From: Desulfotomaculum copahuensis
GTDB lineage: Bacteria; Bacillota; Desulfotomaculia; Desulfotomaculales; Desulfovirgulaceae
DNA: 64,000 nucleotides
Assembly (NCBI RefSeq): GCF_001655685.1
Contig: NZ_LYVF01000002.1
Coordinates: 62,001 to 126,000 of the forward strand
Direction of reading: 5' to 3'
The position numbers and the translations under genes are program-made. Positions 9,357 to 17,542 of this stretch are shown here, piece by piece. A model generated the notes under the pieces. It was not told the DNA's origin. It was given only the letters and a program-made list of their open reading frames with translations, and made no database searches. Within the stretch, counting starts at the first letter, position 1, and each line of letters begins with the position of its first letter.

Positions 9357-10268
9357 TTAACGGTGTCCGGGCACGGCATCGCTTTGCGCTTCAACGGCAG
9401 GACGGCGGTAGCGTTGCGGATGGTTGACAATCCACAGACCCAGCATGATTACGACCAGACCAACGCCGTACTGCCAGAGCACGCGCTCATGTGCCCACCA
9501 GGCGCCCAGGATGGTGGCGATGACCGGTGTAATCAGGGAGTAAAGCGAGAGCCGGGAAACTTCCATGCGTTCCAGCAACCAGAAATATAGCAAAAAAGCG
9601 GCCACCGAACCAACCAGTGTCAGGTAAAGAAAGGCCAGCACACCGTCCATGGTAAAGTGCAAGGCATGCCTCCATTCCAGTAGCACCGCCGGCAGGGCAA
9701 TCACCAGCGTGGTGATCCCCATCTGCACTGTCACCCCTTCCAGCAACCCCAGACCGTTCCCGTAACGCTTGGCCAGAACGGCGCCGAAGGCGTAGGCCGC
9801 CGCCGCCAGCAAAATGGCCACCTGGCCGGCCAGATTGCCCCGGCCCAGATGGAGCACATCGCCGCTGAACACCAGCAGCAGGCCGCAAAAACCGGTGATC
9901 AGGCCGAAGCTTTTGGCCGCGGTCAATTTCTCACCGGCCAGAAAACAGGCAAAGATCAGGCTGAAAAAAGGCAGGGCGGCATTGATGATGGCCGTGAGCC
10001 CGGAAGAGATAAATTGTTCACCAAAGAACACCAGGGCATAGGAAATGCCATTAAAGACGCCGAACCAGAAAGTTCCCTTCAAATCGCTCCAGCGGCGGCT
10101 GATGGTCAGATGCTTCCACCGGACCAGGCCGTACACCACCAGCGTGGCCAGGGCAAACCGTACGGCGGCAAAGGTGAAGGGGGGAAAATCGTCCAGGCCG
10201 ATTTTTATGGCCAGCCAGGTGGAACCCCAGATCAGGCAGAGCAGGGCGAAATTTATCTTTTTGATCAT
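9357..10268 (-). CDS. EamA/DMT-family exporter
   Basis: A 303-residue membrane protein with about ten hydrophobic segments in two similar halves. It starts MIKKINFALLCLIWGSTWLAIK, the typical drug/metabolite transporter N-terminus. Such proteins export amino acids or other metabolites; the substrate cannot be told from sequence. The ATG at 10268 has CAGGAG ten bases upstream and is preferred to the TTG at 10292, which lies upstream of that ribosome site. The gene stands alone between the FAD oxidoreductases (convergent) and the SdpI-like gene. Confidence 0.85.
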   Translation of the reverse strand: MIKKINFALLCLIWGSTWLAIKIGLDDFPPFTFAAVRFALATLVVYGLVRWKHLTISRRWSDLKGTFWFGVFNGISYALVFFGEQFISSGLTAIINAALPFFSLIFACFLAGEKLTAAKSFGLITGFCGLLLVFSGDVLHLGRGNLAGQVAILLAAAAYAFGAVLAKRYGNGLGLLEGVTVQMGITTLVIALPAVLLEWRHALHFTMDGVLAFLYLTLVGSVAAFLLYFWLLERMEVSRLSLYSLITPVIATILGAWWAHERVLWQYGVGLVVIMLGLWIVNHPQRYRRPAVEAQSDAVPGHR

Positions 10269-10714
10269 GCTGGTGTCGTCTCCTGAAAGCAAATTGACGG
10301 GCCAAAAGCCGTTCTTATATTCCGATTACCGCCGGCCGGAACGGGGTCTTCCCGGCGAAGCATGTAAAACCCCGCGCTTACGCTCAAACGCCGCTGAAAA
10401 TAGATTCCGGAAAAAACAACACCGCGGCCGGTAAAGAGTTAATTCTGTGAACAGTCCCGTTTTTGTTCCTCTGTTGGTGCCGCCGCAGGCGGCGCGGGGG
10501 TCTGCCTTGAAACACATTTTGCATATAATAAAAGATATGCCCGGCCACCCGGTGCATTTCAATAAAACCGCAACCGGAAGTAAAAAAGACCCGTCCTTCC
10601 GGACAGGTCCTGCGGACCTTTAAATAAGGTTTTCTGCATATTTTCCGTTTTTCCTTCTTATCCCGAAATGTTTATACACATAAAAAACAGCGTGCGGGGT
10701 CACGGCCCCGGCCG
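10269..10714. other. Intergenic stretch between EamA and SdpI-like genes
   Basis: A stretch of 446 bases without a supportable gene. It holds the terminator described at 10582-10609 and presumably the EamA promoter. No RNA motif was recognised. Confidence 0.4.
10582..10609 (-). terminator. Terminator after the SdpI-like gene
   Basis: A 9-bp stem (10589-10597 and 10601-10609, one wobble pair) is followed in the minus direction by TCTTTTTTAC. It sits about 100 bases below the stop codon at 10715. Confidence 0.8.
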
Positions 10715-11383
10715 TCAATCCGTCCGGCTTTGTTTAAAGACGACCAGTGAATAAATAAAGAGCAGCACCACCACTGCAATAATCGCCGTGAAAAGGATGA
10801 GCGCCGCAATCTTCCCACCCCAGAAGACGGAAACCACGGTCAAAAGACCGGCAATCACGAACAGCGGCCCGCCCAGCCGGTGGGTTTTACGCCACACCTC
10901 TTCGCTGGCCAGCGTCCAGGGGGTGCGGATGCCGACGAAATAATTATGCCGCACCCGGGGCAGGTAGTTGCCGATGATGATAAACAGCAGGCCCACCAGG
11001 ACGGGCATTGCCCGGTCCACCCGCACCGGGAAGCCCATGGCGCTGCCCAGGGTAATCATGTAGATGGCGGCGAAAAAAAGCACCAGGCCCAGGCGGAAGA
11101 TCCGGTAGACGCCCAGGAACTTGACGTAGTTCTCCCGCCGCGGATCAATCATGGGCAGTAACAGCATCAGGATATAGACGCCGGTGGCGATCAGGGGAGG
11201 CATGAAAGCGCCGGAGGCGCGCGAGGAATATCCGTTCACCTGCCCGGCGATGTTCCAGTGCGTGGGCACTTGCGGGGGCAGGTGCGGGTAAAGCAACACC
11301 CCGGCGGCGAACATGGCCAGCAGGACCAGAATGGCCGGCCAGTCATGTACCAAAAGCTCCTTTTTCAAACGGTAATCATCCAT
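10715..11383 (-). CDS. SdpI-family membrane protein
   Basis: A 222-residue integral membrane protein. The N-terminal half carries a DUF1648-like signature (LPPQVPTHWNIAGQVNGYSS, ~40-60). The C-terminal half has the SdpI-type NYLPRVRHNYFVGIRTPWTL loop between hydrophobic helices; about six membrane segments in all. In Bacillus subtilis SdpI confers immunity to the SdpC toxin and sequesters the repressor SdpR. The gene next upstream here is an ArsR-family regulator, matching that arrangement. No SdpABC toxin genes are visible nearby, so the signal may be another membrane stress. The ATG at 11383 with GGAGGGG is preferred to the upstream TTG. Confidence 0.85.
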   Translation of the reverse strand: MDDYRLKKELLVHDWPAILVLLAMFAAGVLLYPHLPPQVPTHWNIAGQVNGYSSRASGAFMPPLIATGVYILMLLLPMIDPRRENYVKFLGVYRIFRLGLVLFFAAIYMITLGSAMGFPVRVDRAMPVLVGLLFIIIGNYLPRVRHNYFVGIRTPWTLASEEVWRKTHRLGGPLFVIAGLLTVVSVFWGGKIAALILFTAIIAVVVLLFIYSLVVFKQSRTD

Positions 11384-11572
11384 CACAATCCCCTCCACAA
11401 GCATTTATAGATCCCGCCCCATTGCGTGACGGGCTGAACGGGGCATCGCCCGCAGGCGGTAAATACTGCGCCATAAGCACCGTTGCTCCGTGATGCAATA
11501 ATGAGATGCCGCTCTTCTTTGCCCATTCACTTAATTTCAACTGCTTGAGACCCCATCAATACTTTGATAAGC

Positions 11573-11881
11573 TTATTGGCCGCCCGGCTCATTTTTCCGC
11601 GCCCGGCCGGAGCCCGGTCCGGAACAGGTCAACTCCAGCAGCCAGCCCGCCAGATCCTGAAATACAGTGGTGTTCAGAGAATAGACGACATACTGCGCCC
11701 GGCGTTCGTCCTGCACCAGTCCGGCCTGCTTGAGTACCGCCAGGTGGTGGGAAATGGTCGGTTTGGTCAGGTTGAAGCGGTCCGCGATCTCACCGGCCGT
11801 CAGATCCCCCCGGGTCAGCAGGCGTAATATTTCCCGCCGGGTTTCATCCCCCAGCGCTCTAAACAGATCGCTCAACCCCAT
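11573..11881 (-). CDS. ArsR-family repressor, SdpR-like
   Basis: A 102-residue winged-helix protein: LFRALGDETRREILRLLTRG, then the recognition helix region TKPTISHHLAVLKQAGLV and the wing DERRAQYVVYSLN. There are no metal-binding cysteine pairs, so it is not an arsenic or metal sensor of the classic type. With the SdpI-like gene downstream on the same strand it forms an SdpR/SdpI-like pair. Two dyads lie directly before its start, indicating autoregulation. Confidence 0.88.
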   Translation of the reverse strand: MGLSDLFRALGDETRREILRLLTRGDLTAGEIADRFNLTKPTISHHLAVLKQAGLVQDERRAQYVVYSLNTTVFQDLAGWLLELTCSGPGSGRARKNEPGGQ

Positions 11882-11896
11882 GCACTCACCCCCATA

Positions 11897-11930
11897 ATTA
11901 GACCACCATCTAATTAGACAACATTCTAAG
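11897..11930 (-). promoter_or_regulatory. Tandem ArsR-type operators
   Basis: Two overlapping dyads with identical geometry: ATTAGA-N6-TCTAAT (11897-11914) and ATTAGA-N6-TCTAAG (11913-11930). They sit 16-49 bases before the ATG of the ArsR-family gene, where a repressor would block its promoter. Confidence 0.75.
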
Positions 11931-12129
11931 CCAGTCGCTCCGCTTTGTCAAGATGATACAGGCGGGAAATCTTTTCTGTCAATCATTGCCTGCCTTTTCT
12001 TCGCCGGGGAAGTTTTTCCCGCTTCTTTTTTCAACCCGTCTACTGGTTCAACGGCCTTTCGGACATACAGGGCGTCCCGGCGGCCGTACCCCGGCCGGGA
12101 GAAAAACGCTCTACCGCCCGGAGTACCAG

Positions 12130-14184
12130 TCAATTTTTCAACGTCTTCAACCGGGCGGCCAGTTCCCCGGAATCGGTCACCGGCGCCTGGCAGGCAAAGT
12201 TCCGGCACAGGTAGGCGGCCGCTTTGCCGTCCACCGGGGCATGGCCGGCAACATGAGGGATCAGTTCCACCACCCGCTCTCCTTCTTCCCCGGCCGGGCG
12301 CAGCGCCAGCACGGCCTCCGGCAGGTAGGCGGACCGCAGCACCTGCAGCAGCGCCTGTGTGTCCGCCGCCCCCCGCTCCCCGGCCAGCACGATCTCCGTG
12401 GCCGGCCCCAGAGCGAAGTCCAGAGCGCACAGGAAGAAGGTATGGCCGGCCGGATAGCCGGCCACCGCGCCGGCAAAGGCGCGCATTTGTTCCGTGGCCG
12501 CCTCCTCCAGCCCGGCGTCCCCGGTGAGGCGGGCCAGGCGCAACAGGTTCAGCGCGGCCACCGAGTTCCCCGAGGGAGTGGCCCCGTCATAGATTTCTTT
12601 TGGCCGGGCGGGCAGTTCCTCCGCGTCGCGGCCGGTGAAGAAAAAGCCGCCCTTTTCGTCCCGGAACAGTTCCTGCATTTGCCGGGTCAGCTCCAGTGCC
12701 TGTTTCAGATAATCCGGCTCAAAAGTAGCCTGGTAGAGCTCTATCAACCCCCAGGTGTAAAAAGCGTAGTCGTCCAGATAGGCCGGGAAGGCCGCCTGCC
12801 CGTCCCGGTAGCGGGCCAGCAACCGCCCCCCGGCATCGCGCAACCGCTCCCGGATGAAGGCGGCCGCCCGGCCGGCCGCCGCGGCGTAGTCCGGCTCACC
12901 CAACACGCGTGCGCCCACGGCCAGTGCGGCGATGCAAAGTCCGTTCCAGGCGGTGAGAATCTTGTCGTCCCGGTGCGGGTGCACCCGTTTCTCCCGGGCG
13001 GCATACAGCTTTTCACGGGCACTTTCCAGCCGGCCGGCCGTTTCCGGATCCAGCATGCCGGCGAAAACCTCCCCCTCCCGGCCGGTGCGGTTGGGAATAC
13101 TGCCGCCATCAAAATTACCGGCCGCGGTAATGTCGAAATGGCGGCAAAAAAGCTCCCCTTCCGACTCCCCGAGCACCGCTTTCACCTCTCCGGGCGTCCA
13201 GAGGTAGAACTTACCCTCCACCCCTTCCGAGTCGGCGTCCCGGGCCGAGTAAAAGCCGCCTTCCGGAGCGGTCATCTCCCGCCACACATAGGTGAAAATC
13301 TCCCGGGCCACGCGCCCGTAGGCGCCGTTGCCGGTGGCCTGCCGGGCCTCCAGAAAGGCCAGGGCCAAAAGGGCGTTGTCATAAAGCATCTTTTCAAAAT
13401 GCGGCACCAGCCAGCGGCGGTCCGTTGAATACCGGGCGAAGCCGAACCCGGTATGGTCGTAAATGCCGCCGCAATACATGGCCTGCAGGGTCTTCTCCAC
13501 CATCTCCAGCGCCGCCGGCTCGCCGCGCCGCTTCCAGTAGCGCAGCAGGAACAAGAGCTGGTGCGGAGAAGGAAATTTGGGGGCTTCGCCGAAGCCGCCG
13601 TAAACCGGATCGTAGCGGGATTTGAGCTGGTCGAAACCACGCTCCAGGATCCGCGCTTCCGGTTCCCCCGTCTGATCGACGGCAACTTCGGAGGCGATGG
13701 CCTTCAATATCTCCGCACCCGACCGCTCCAATTCCGGCCGGCCGGCAGGCCACTTTTCCCGGATCAGTTTCAATACCTGCATCAAGCCGGGACGGCCGTA
13801 GCGCCCGTGTTTGGGGAAATAGGTGCCGGCAAAAAAGGGCTTTTTGTCCGGGGTCAGAAAGACGGTCAGCGGCCAGCCCCCCTGGCCGGTCAACGCCTGA
13901 CAGACGGCCATGTAGACGTGGTCGATGTCCGGCCGTTCCTCCCGGTCCACCTTGACGGCCACAAAGCCTTCATTGAGCAGCGCCGCCACCTCCGCATCCT
14001 CAAAGGACTCCCGCTCCATGACATGGCACCAGTGACAGGTGGAGTAGCCGATGGAAAGAAACACCGGCTTGTTTTCCTCTTTCGCCCGGTTAAAAGCTTC
14101 CTCCCCCCAGGGATACCAGTCGACGGGGTTTTGGGCATGCTGCAGCAGGTAGGGGCTTTTTTCACTGGCCAGCCGGTTGGACAT
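12130..14184 (-). CDS. YyaL/SSP411-family thioredoxin-domain protein
   Basis: A 684-residue protein of the DUF255/YyaL family. The N-terminal thioredoxin-like domain begins [20 protein letters not shown] and has the CHWCHVM redox motif near residue 47. It is followed by a long alpha/alpha-barrel region resembling glycosyl hydrolases or epimerases ([27 protein letters not shown]). Family function is uncertain; a role in protein quality or redox maintenance has been proposed for relatives. The start at 14184 has AAGGAGTGG upstream; the 27 residues of open frame before it are AT-rich leader. Confidence 0.88.
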   Translation of the reverse strand: MSNRLASEKSPYLLQHAQNPVDWYPWGEEAFNRAKEENKPVFLSIGYSTCHWCHVMERESFEDAEVAALLNEGFVAVKVDREERPDIDHVYMAVCQALTGQGGWPLTVFLTPDKKPFFAGTYFPKHGRYGRPGLMQVLKLIREKWPAGRPELERSGAEILKAIASEVAVDQTGEPEARILERGFDQLKSRYDPVYGGFGEAPKFPSPHQLLFLLRYWKRRGEPAALEMVEKTLQAMYCGGIYDHTGFGFARYSTDRRWLVPHFEKMLYDNALLALAFLEARQATGNGAYGRVAREIFTYVWREMTAPEGGFYSARDADSEGVEGKFYLWTPGEVKAVLGESEGELFCRHFDITAAGNFDGGSIPNRTGREGEVFAGMLDPETAGRLESAREKLYAAREKRVHPHRDDKILTAWNGLCIAALAVGARVLGEPDYAAAAGRAAAFIRERLRDAGGRLLARYRDGQAAFPAYLDDYAFYTWGLIELYQATFEPDYLKQALELTRQMQELFRDEKGGFFFTGRDAEELPARPKEIYDGATPSGNSVAALNLLRLARLTGDAGLEEAATEQMRAFAGAVAGYPAGHTFFLCALDFALGPATEIVLAGERGAADTQALLQVLRSAYLPEAVLALRPAGEEGERVVELIPHVAGHAPVDGKAAAYLCRNFACQAPVTDSGELAARLKTLKN

Positions 14185-14359
14185 TTTGCGCCACTCCTTT
14201 TGGAAAAAGATATTAAGGTAATAATAATTATACTTGTTGTGAATAAATGTGTAAATCGTGTTCAATGCAACAACCTGCGCTTATTTTGTTCAAACGGCAC
14301 AAATCCAACCGGCGCCTTGATCATTTTTCGGGCAGTCAGACCGGCAAACCGAAATAAAT

Positions 14360-14389
14360 AAGGAAGCCCGGACTGCTCCGGGCTTCCTT
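14360..14389 (-). terminator. Terminator after the stalk-domain protein
   Basis: A 13-bp stem (AAGGAAGCCCGGA paired with TCCGGGCTTCCTT) with a 4-base loop, followed on the minus strand by ATTTATTT. It lies 20 bases below the stop at 14409. Confidence 0.85.
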
Positions 14390-14408
14390 AATATCATCAC
14401 TGCTCTGA

Positions 14409-15263
14409 CTAATCCCCCACCGTGGCCATCTGCCCCTCCGGGTACCAGTTGACTGGTTTTCCGAATGCCTGACTGATGAACCGCAAAGGCACCATCACCC
14501 GGTTGTTGTACATTTGCGCCGGCACATCGATATTCTGCGCCCGGCCGTTGACTGTCACCGTCGGGCTGTTTACCGGCAGGTTGATGATTGTATTGTGGTT
14601 GTTTATAGTTACCGTATTATTGTGCTGATTCCATGAAATTGCGCTGTTGCCAACTCCAATGGCATTGGCCACCGCCCGCAGGGGAATCAGTGTACGGCCG
14701 TTTCTGACTACCGGATTGACGTCCGACTGCACTTCCTGGCCGTTGGCAAAAATACGCGGCCGGTTATCCTGATTCAATTTATGGTAAAGCATGCCCAGGT
14801 ACCGGTAGGCCCAGGCGGGATGCTCGATGCGCAGAATCTGCTTGATTACAGCCAGCGCCGCACCATATTTGCCGTTTTGCACATCGTTGATCAACGCCTG
14901 CTTCAAACTGTCGAGCCGGGAGTCGTAGCTGCCCCGTCTTTTCAACTGCTGCAGCTTTTGCAAAATCTGGGCCGCTTTAAGCATTTGGTTGTTGTTCACC
15001 GCGTTGGCGAATTCCTGTTGCAACTGGGCGATCTGCGCCTGAACGTCCGGCGGTTGACCGTAAGTGTCTTCCGTTACGCTCTGATCAGCGGAGGATTGTC
15101 CATAAACATCTCCGGTAATCCCCTGATCGGCCGGCACCGGCGGCAGGGGATTGATCTGTGCGGCACCGCCGTCCGGCGTCCCCCCGCTGTCATCAGCGTA
15201 TGCCGCCAGAGGCAAAACCAGCAGCGACAGAGCCAGCAGCAGGACAAACATCTTCCTGGCCAT
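14409..15263 (-). CDS. Exported stalk-domain (copper amine oxidase N-terminal-like) protein
   Basis: A 284-residue protein. Residues 1-23 form a signal peptide (MARKMFVLLLALSLLVLPLA). A helical, Gln-rich middle region (~75-165) precedes a C-terminal pair of the small beta-rich repeats annotated as copper amine oxidase N-terminal domain (RTLIPLRAVANAIG at ~190 and NRVMVPLRFISQAFG at ~258). Such domains are common in extracellular proteins of this bacterial group, where they act as stalk or adhesion modules rather than oxidases. It has its own terminator. Two more proteins with this domain type occur in the window. Confidence 0.85.
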   Translation of the reverse strand: MARKMFVLLLALSLLVLPLAAYADDSGGTPDGGAAQINPLPPVPADQGITGDVYGQSSADQSVTEDTYGQPPDVQAQIAQLQQEFANAVNNNQMLKAAQILQKLQQLKRRGSYDSRLDSLKQALINDVQNGKYGAALAVIKQILRIEHPAWAYRYLGMLYHKLNQDNRPRIFANGQEVQSDVNPVVRNGRTLIPLRAVANAIGVGNSAISWNQHNNTVTINNHNTIINLPVNSPTVTVNGRAQNIDVPAQMYNNRVMVPLRFISQAFGKPVNWYPEGQMATVGD

Positions 15264-15467
15264 AAGCCTCCCTTCCGCCCACCCGGAATTTATATTGCGC
15301 CCCGGTGAAAATGGCGGGCGGCGCTTTTGGGGCCTTCCCGCTGTTCATTACACAGTGGACCGGCCTTTTCTATAGGTTTTATATCATTTTTTTGTAGAAA
15401 ATCTGTGAAGTTTTCATGGTAATAGAATGGAAATTACCATCAAAGGCGGGTTGCAGGCGGTGCCGGG

Positions 15468-15505
15468 GAAAAAATTAAAACGTGCCCGATCATTCGCGCA
15501 CGTTT
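15468..15505 (-). terminator. Terminator after the polysaccharide deacetylase
   Basis: The stem AAACGTGC/GCACGTTT (plus-strand arms at about 15478-15486 and 15498-15505) is followed on the minus strand by AATTTTTT, 25 bases below the stop codon at 15530. Confidence 0.75.
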
Positions 15506-15529
15506 GATGATCACCACAGAAATAACCCT

Positions 15530-16426
15530 TTAACGGCGCGGCGGTGTCAAAACCGCCGGTGTTTTCACAGCACCGGGAAACCGCCCGTAAACCAGTTCCG
15601 ACAGATAAACCAGCTCTATACCCCGGGCTTCCAGTTCCGGGATCATTTCCGCGATCGCCCGCGCGGTGGCCTGGTGACCCACGTGCCCGATGCCGACGGC
15701 GCCACCCTGTTTTTGCGCTATGGCCGCCAGCAGGTTGAGCTGTTTTTTGATGTAAGGCACCGTCCTGATGTCATCCAGAAAAACGTCCCTTTGTATGCAG
15801 GGTACACCCATTTTTCCCGCCAGCGGGTACAGGCGCGATTCTTCCGTGGTGCGGCTGTCGAGGATGAAAAAACCCCTGGCTGCGGCCTCCTCGATCACCG
15901 GACGGAGCAATTCCTCCCGGGAGGTAATCAGGGAACCCATATGGTTGTTAAAACCCACCGCGTAAGGAATATCGTCCAGGTCGGCCGCCGCCACGGCCTT
16001 GATTTCCCGCGCCGGCATGGCGGCCATGATCGCCCCCGGCCCCAGCCAGCTTTTTTTGCCCTGGAAGGGCTGCATGGGCAGGTGCACGATCACCTGATAG
16101 CCGGCCGCCGCCGCCCGGCGCGCCAGTTGCCGGGAAGCGGGCTGGCGGGGCATGACGGCGAAAGTGAGCGGCCGTTTGATGCTGAACATCTCTTCCACCC
16201 CGGGCCGGCCGTTGATGCCAAAATCGTCGATGACCAGGGCGATGCGCGGCTTGGCAACAACGCCGGCGCATGCCCCGCCGCCCCCGGCGGCGGCCGCAGG
16301 CGGCAACTGCCGGCAGCCGGTTGCGGTCAACACCGCCCCGCCGGCTGCATGGCTCAAAAAGGAAGCTTCGATAAACACGGCCGCCAGTAAAAAGAGCACC
16401 GGCCAAACAACAGCTTTTAGTTTCAT
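15530..16426 (-). CDS. Divergent polysaccharide deacetylase (YibQ-like)
   Basis: A 298-residue protein with an N-terminal membrane anchor or signal (VVWPVLFLLAAVFIEASFL). The catalytic-type domain has IALVIDDFGIN (the DD pair near residue 70), VIVHLPMQP, VGFNNHMGS and a final GIGHVGH block, the pattern of the divergent polysaccharide deacetylase (DUF610/YibQ) family. It probably acts on cell-wall or other glycans outside the membrane; activity is unproven for the family. An alanine- and glycine-rich linker (~40-58) separates anchor and domain. The ATG at 16426 fits the GGGGTTGGGG ribosome site better than the GTG one codon earlier. Confidence 0.85.
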   Translation of the reverse strand: MKLKAVVWPVLFLLAAVFIEASFLSHAAGGAVLTATGCRQLPPAAAAGGGGACAGVVAKPRIALVIDDFGINGRPGVEEMFSIKRPLTFAVMPRQPASRQLARRAAAAGYQVIVHLPMQPFQGKKSWLGPGAIMAAMPAREIKAVAAADLDDIPYAVGFNNHMGSLITSREELLRPVIEEAAARGFFILDSRTTEESRLYPLAGKMGVPCIQRDVFLDDIRTVPYIKKQLNLLAAIAQKQGGAVGIGHVGHQATARAIAEMIPELEARGIELVYLSELVYGRFPGAVKTPAVLTPPRR

Positions 16427-16870
16427 CACCCCAACCCCCGCAGCTAATGTGAAAGCAGCCGGATCGTGCGCAATATGCGGCGCCGCCTGGTTCGCCCCGA
16501 AGCCGGATGACGGCGTTGGTTATAACAAGAATAATCCAAAGTTGTTCACACCCCGCTTCTGACAGCAGCCCGGTTCCGGGAAAAAACTTTATTCGCCGGA
16601 ACACAGCATAAGAGCAGCGAAGAGCGGCCGCCGCTTTCATTAATCATGGCCGTTAAGGTGATCTTATTATTTACCGGAAAAAGGACCGGCTCACCTGGTA
16701 AAGTTTACTCATACCCGCTTTACGGGCCGGCCGGGCGCTACGGCAATAATGCGGGGCGGACCGGCGGCAACCGGTTCCGGCCGCCACCGGGCAACAAAAA
16801 TCCCGGGTCCCAAGGGTGGCCCGGGGTTTGCTTGAGTTGGCCGGACTGAATCCGGATGGGAAGTTCAACT
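16427..16870. other. Intergenic stretch, no gene
   Basis: A stretch of 444 bases. It holds the terminator at 16795-16826 for the operon to its right and presumably the deacetylase promoter. No supportable gene or RNA was found. Confidence 0.4.
16795..16826 (-). terminator. Terminator after the nuoEFG-like module
   Basis: Two CCCGGG arms (inside 16802-16825) flank a 12-base loop that can itself pair CCC with GGG, followed on the minus strand by ATTTTTG. It lies about 45 bases below the stop of the 2Fe-2S protein at 16871. Confidence 0.65.
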
Positions 16871-17542
16871 TCACCTTTTCGCTCCGGCGTTTGGCAGCCG
16901 GACATTTTTCGCCGTCAGCGCACCCACCGGGCAGGCCGCGGCACAGGCGCCGCAGCCGCTGCACCCGGCTGCGGCCAGGGACGCCCCGCCGAAAGTGGTC
17001 ACCCGGCGCTCAAAGCCCCGCCCGGCGAAACCGAGCACGCCGCCGCCCTGCCGCCGGCAGGCCCGCACGCAATGGCCGCACAACACACACTTGTTAGGGT
17101 CGTAGGTCACCACCGGACTGCTGTCGTCCACCGGCAGGTTCCTGTCCAAAGTGCGCAGGCGGGTCACTTTTAGTTTGAATTTTCGCTCGCGGGCGATTTT
17201 CTGCAGCGCGCAGGAGCGGTTGGCGGCGCATTTGCCACAATCAAGCCGGTGGCTGGACAACAGCAGCTCAAAAGCCGTGCCCGCCAACCGGTCAACCCGC
17301 TCACTGCGGGTGTTTACGACCATACCGGCAGCCACCGGCTCGCTGCATGCCGTAACCGGCTGAGGACGCCCTTCTATTTCCACAAAACAAAGGCGGCAGG
17401 CGGCGTCCGGCTTCTCCTCCTTCCTGTCCGCACACAGGTGCGGAATATAGATGCCGTTGTCCAGCGCCGCCCAGAGCAGCTTTTCCCCTTCCCGGACGGT
17501 GATCTCACGGCCGTCAATGGTCAAAGTTACTTCCCCGCTCAT
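16871..17542 (-). CDS. NuoG/HndD N-terminal-type iron-sulfur subunit, no catalytic domain
   Basis: A 223-residue electron-transfer protein. An N-terminal [2Fe-2S] domain has Cys in HLCADRK and ACRLCFVEIEG and ends at TACSEPV. A His-Cys type segment follows (SSHRLDCGKCAANRSC), then two [4Fe-4S] clusters (CVLCGHCVRAC and CSGCGACAAACPVGAL). This matches the N-terminus of NuoG, HndD or NAD-linked formate dehydrogenases, but the protein stops before any hydrogenase or molybdopterin domain. Its ATG overlaps the upstream nuoF-like stop (ATGA). It probably bridges electrons between NADH on the NuoF-like subunit and a partner encoded elsewhere. Confidence 0.88.
   Translation of the reverse strand: MSGEVTLTIDGREITVREGEKLLWAALDNGIYIPHLCADRKEEKPDAACRLCFVEIEGRPQPVTACSEPVAAGMVVNTRSERVDRLAGTAFELLLSSHRLDCGKCAANRSCALQKIARERKFKLKVTRLRTLDRNLPVDDSSPVVTYDPNKCVLCGHCVRACRRQGGGVLGFAGRGFERRVTTFGGASLAAAGCSGCGACAAACPVGALTAKNVRLPNAGAKR

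Noticed and set aside
12018-12045. Possible hairpin GGGGAA/TTCCCG below the YyaL gene
   Set aside because: The short stem has its T-rich tail on the strand opposite to the gene that would need it, so it is not called a terminator.
11953-13428. Plus-strand open frame of 491 residues
   Set aside because: Antisense to the YyaL-family gene; His-, Gly- and Arg-rich with no domain features.
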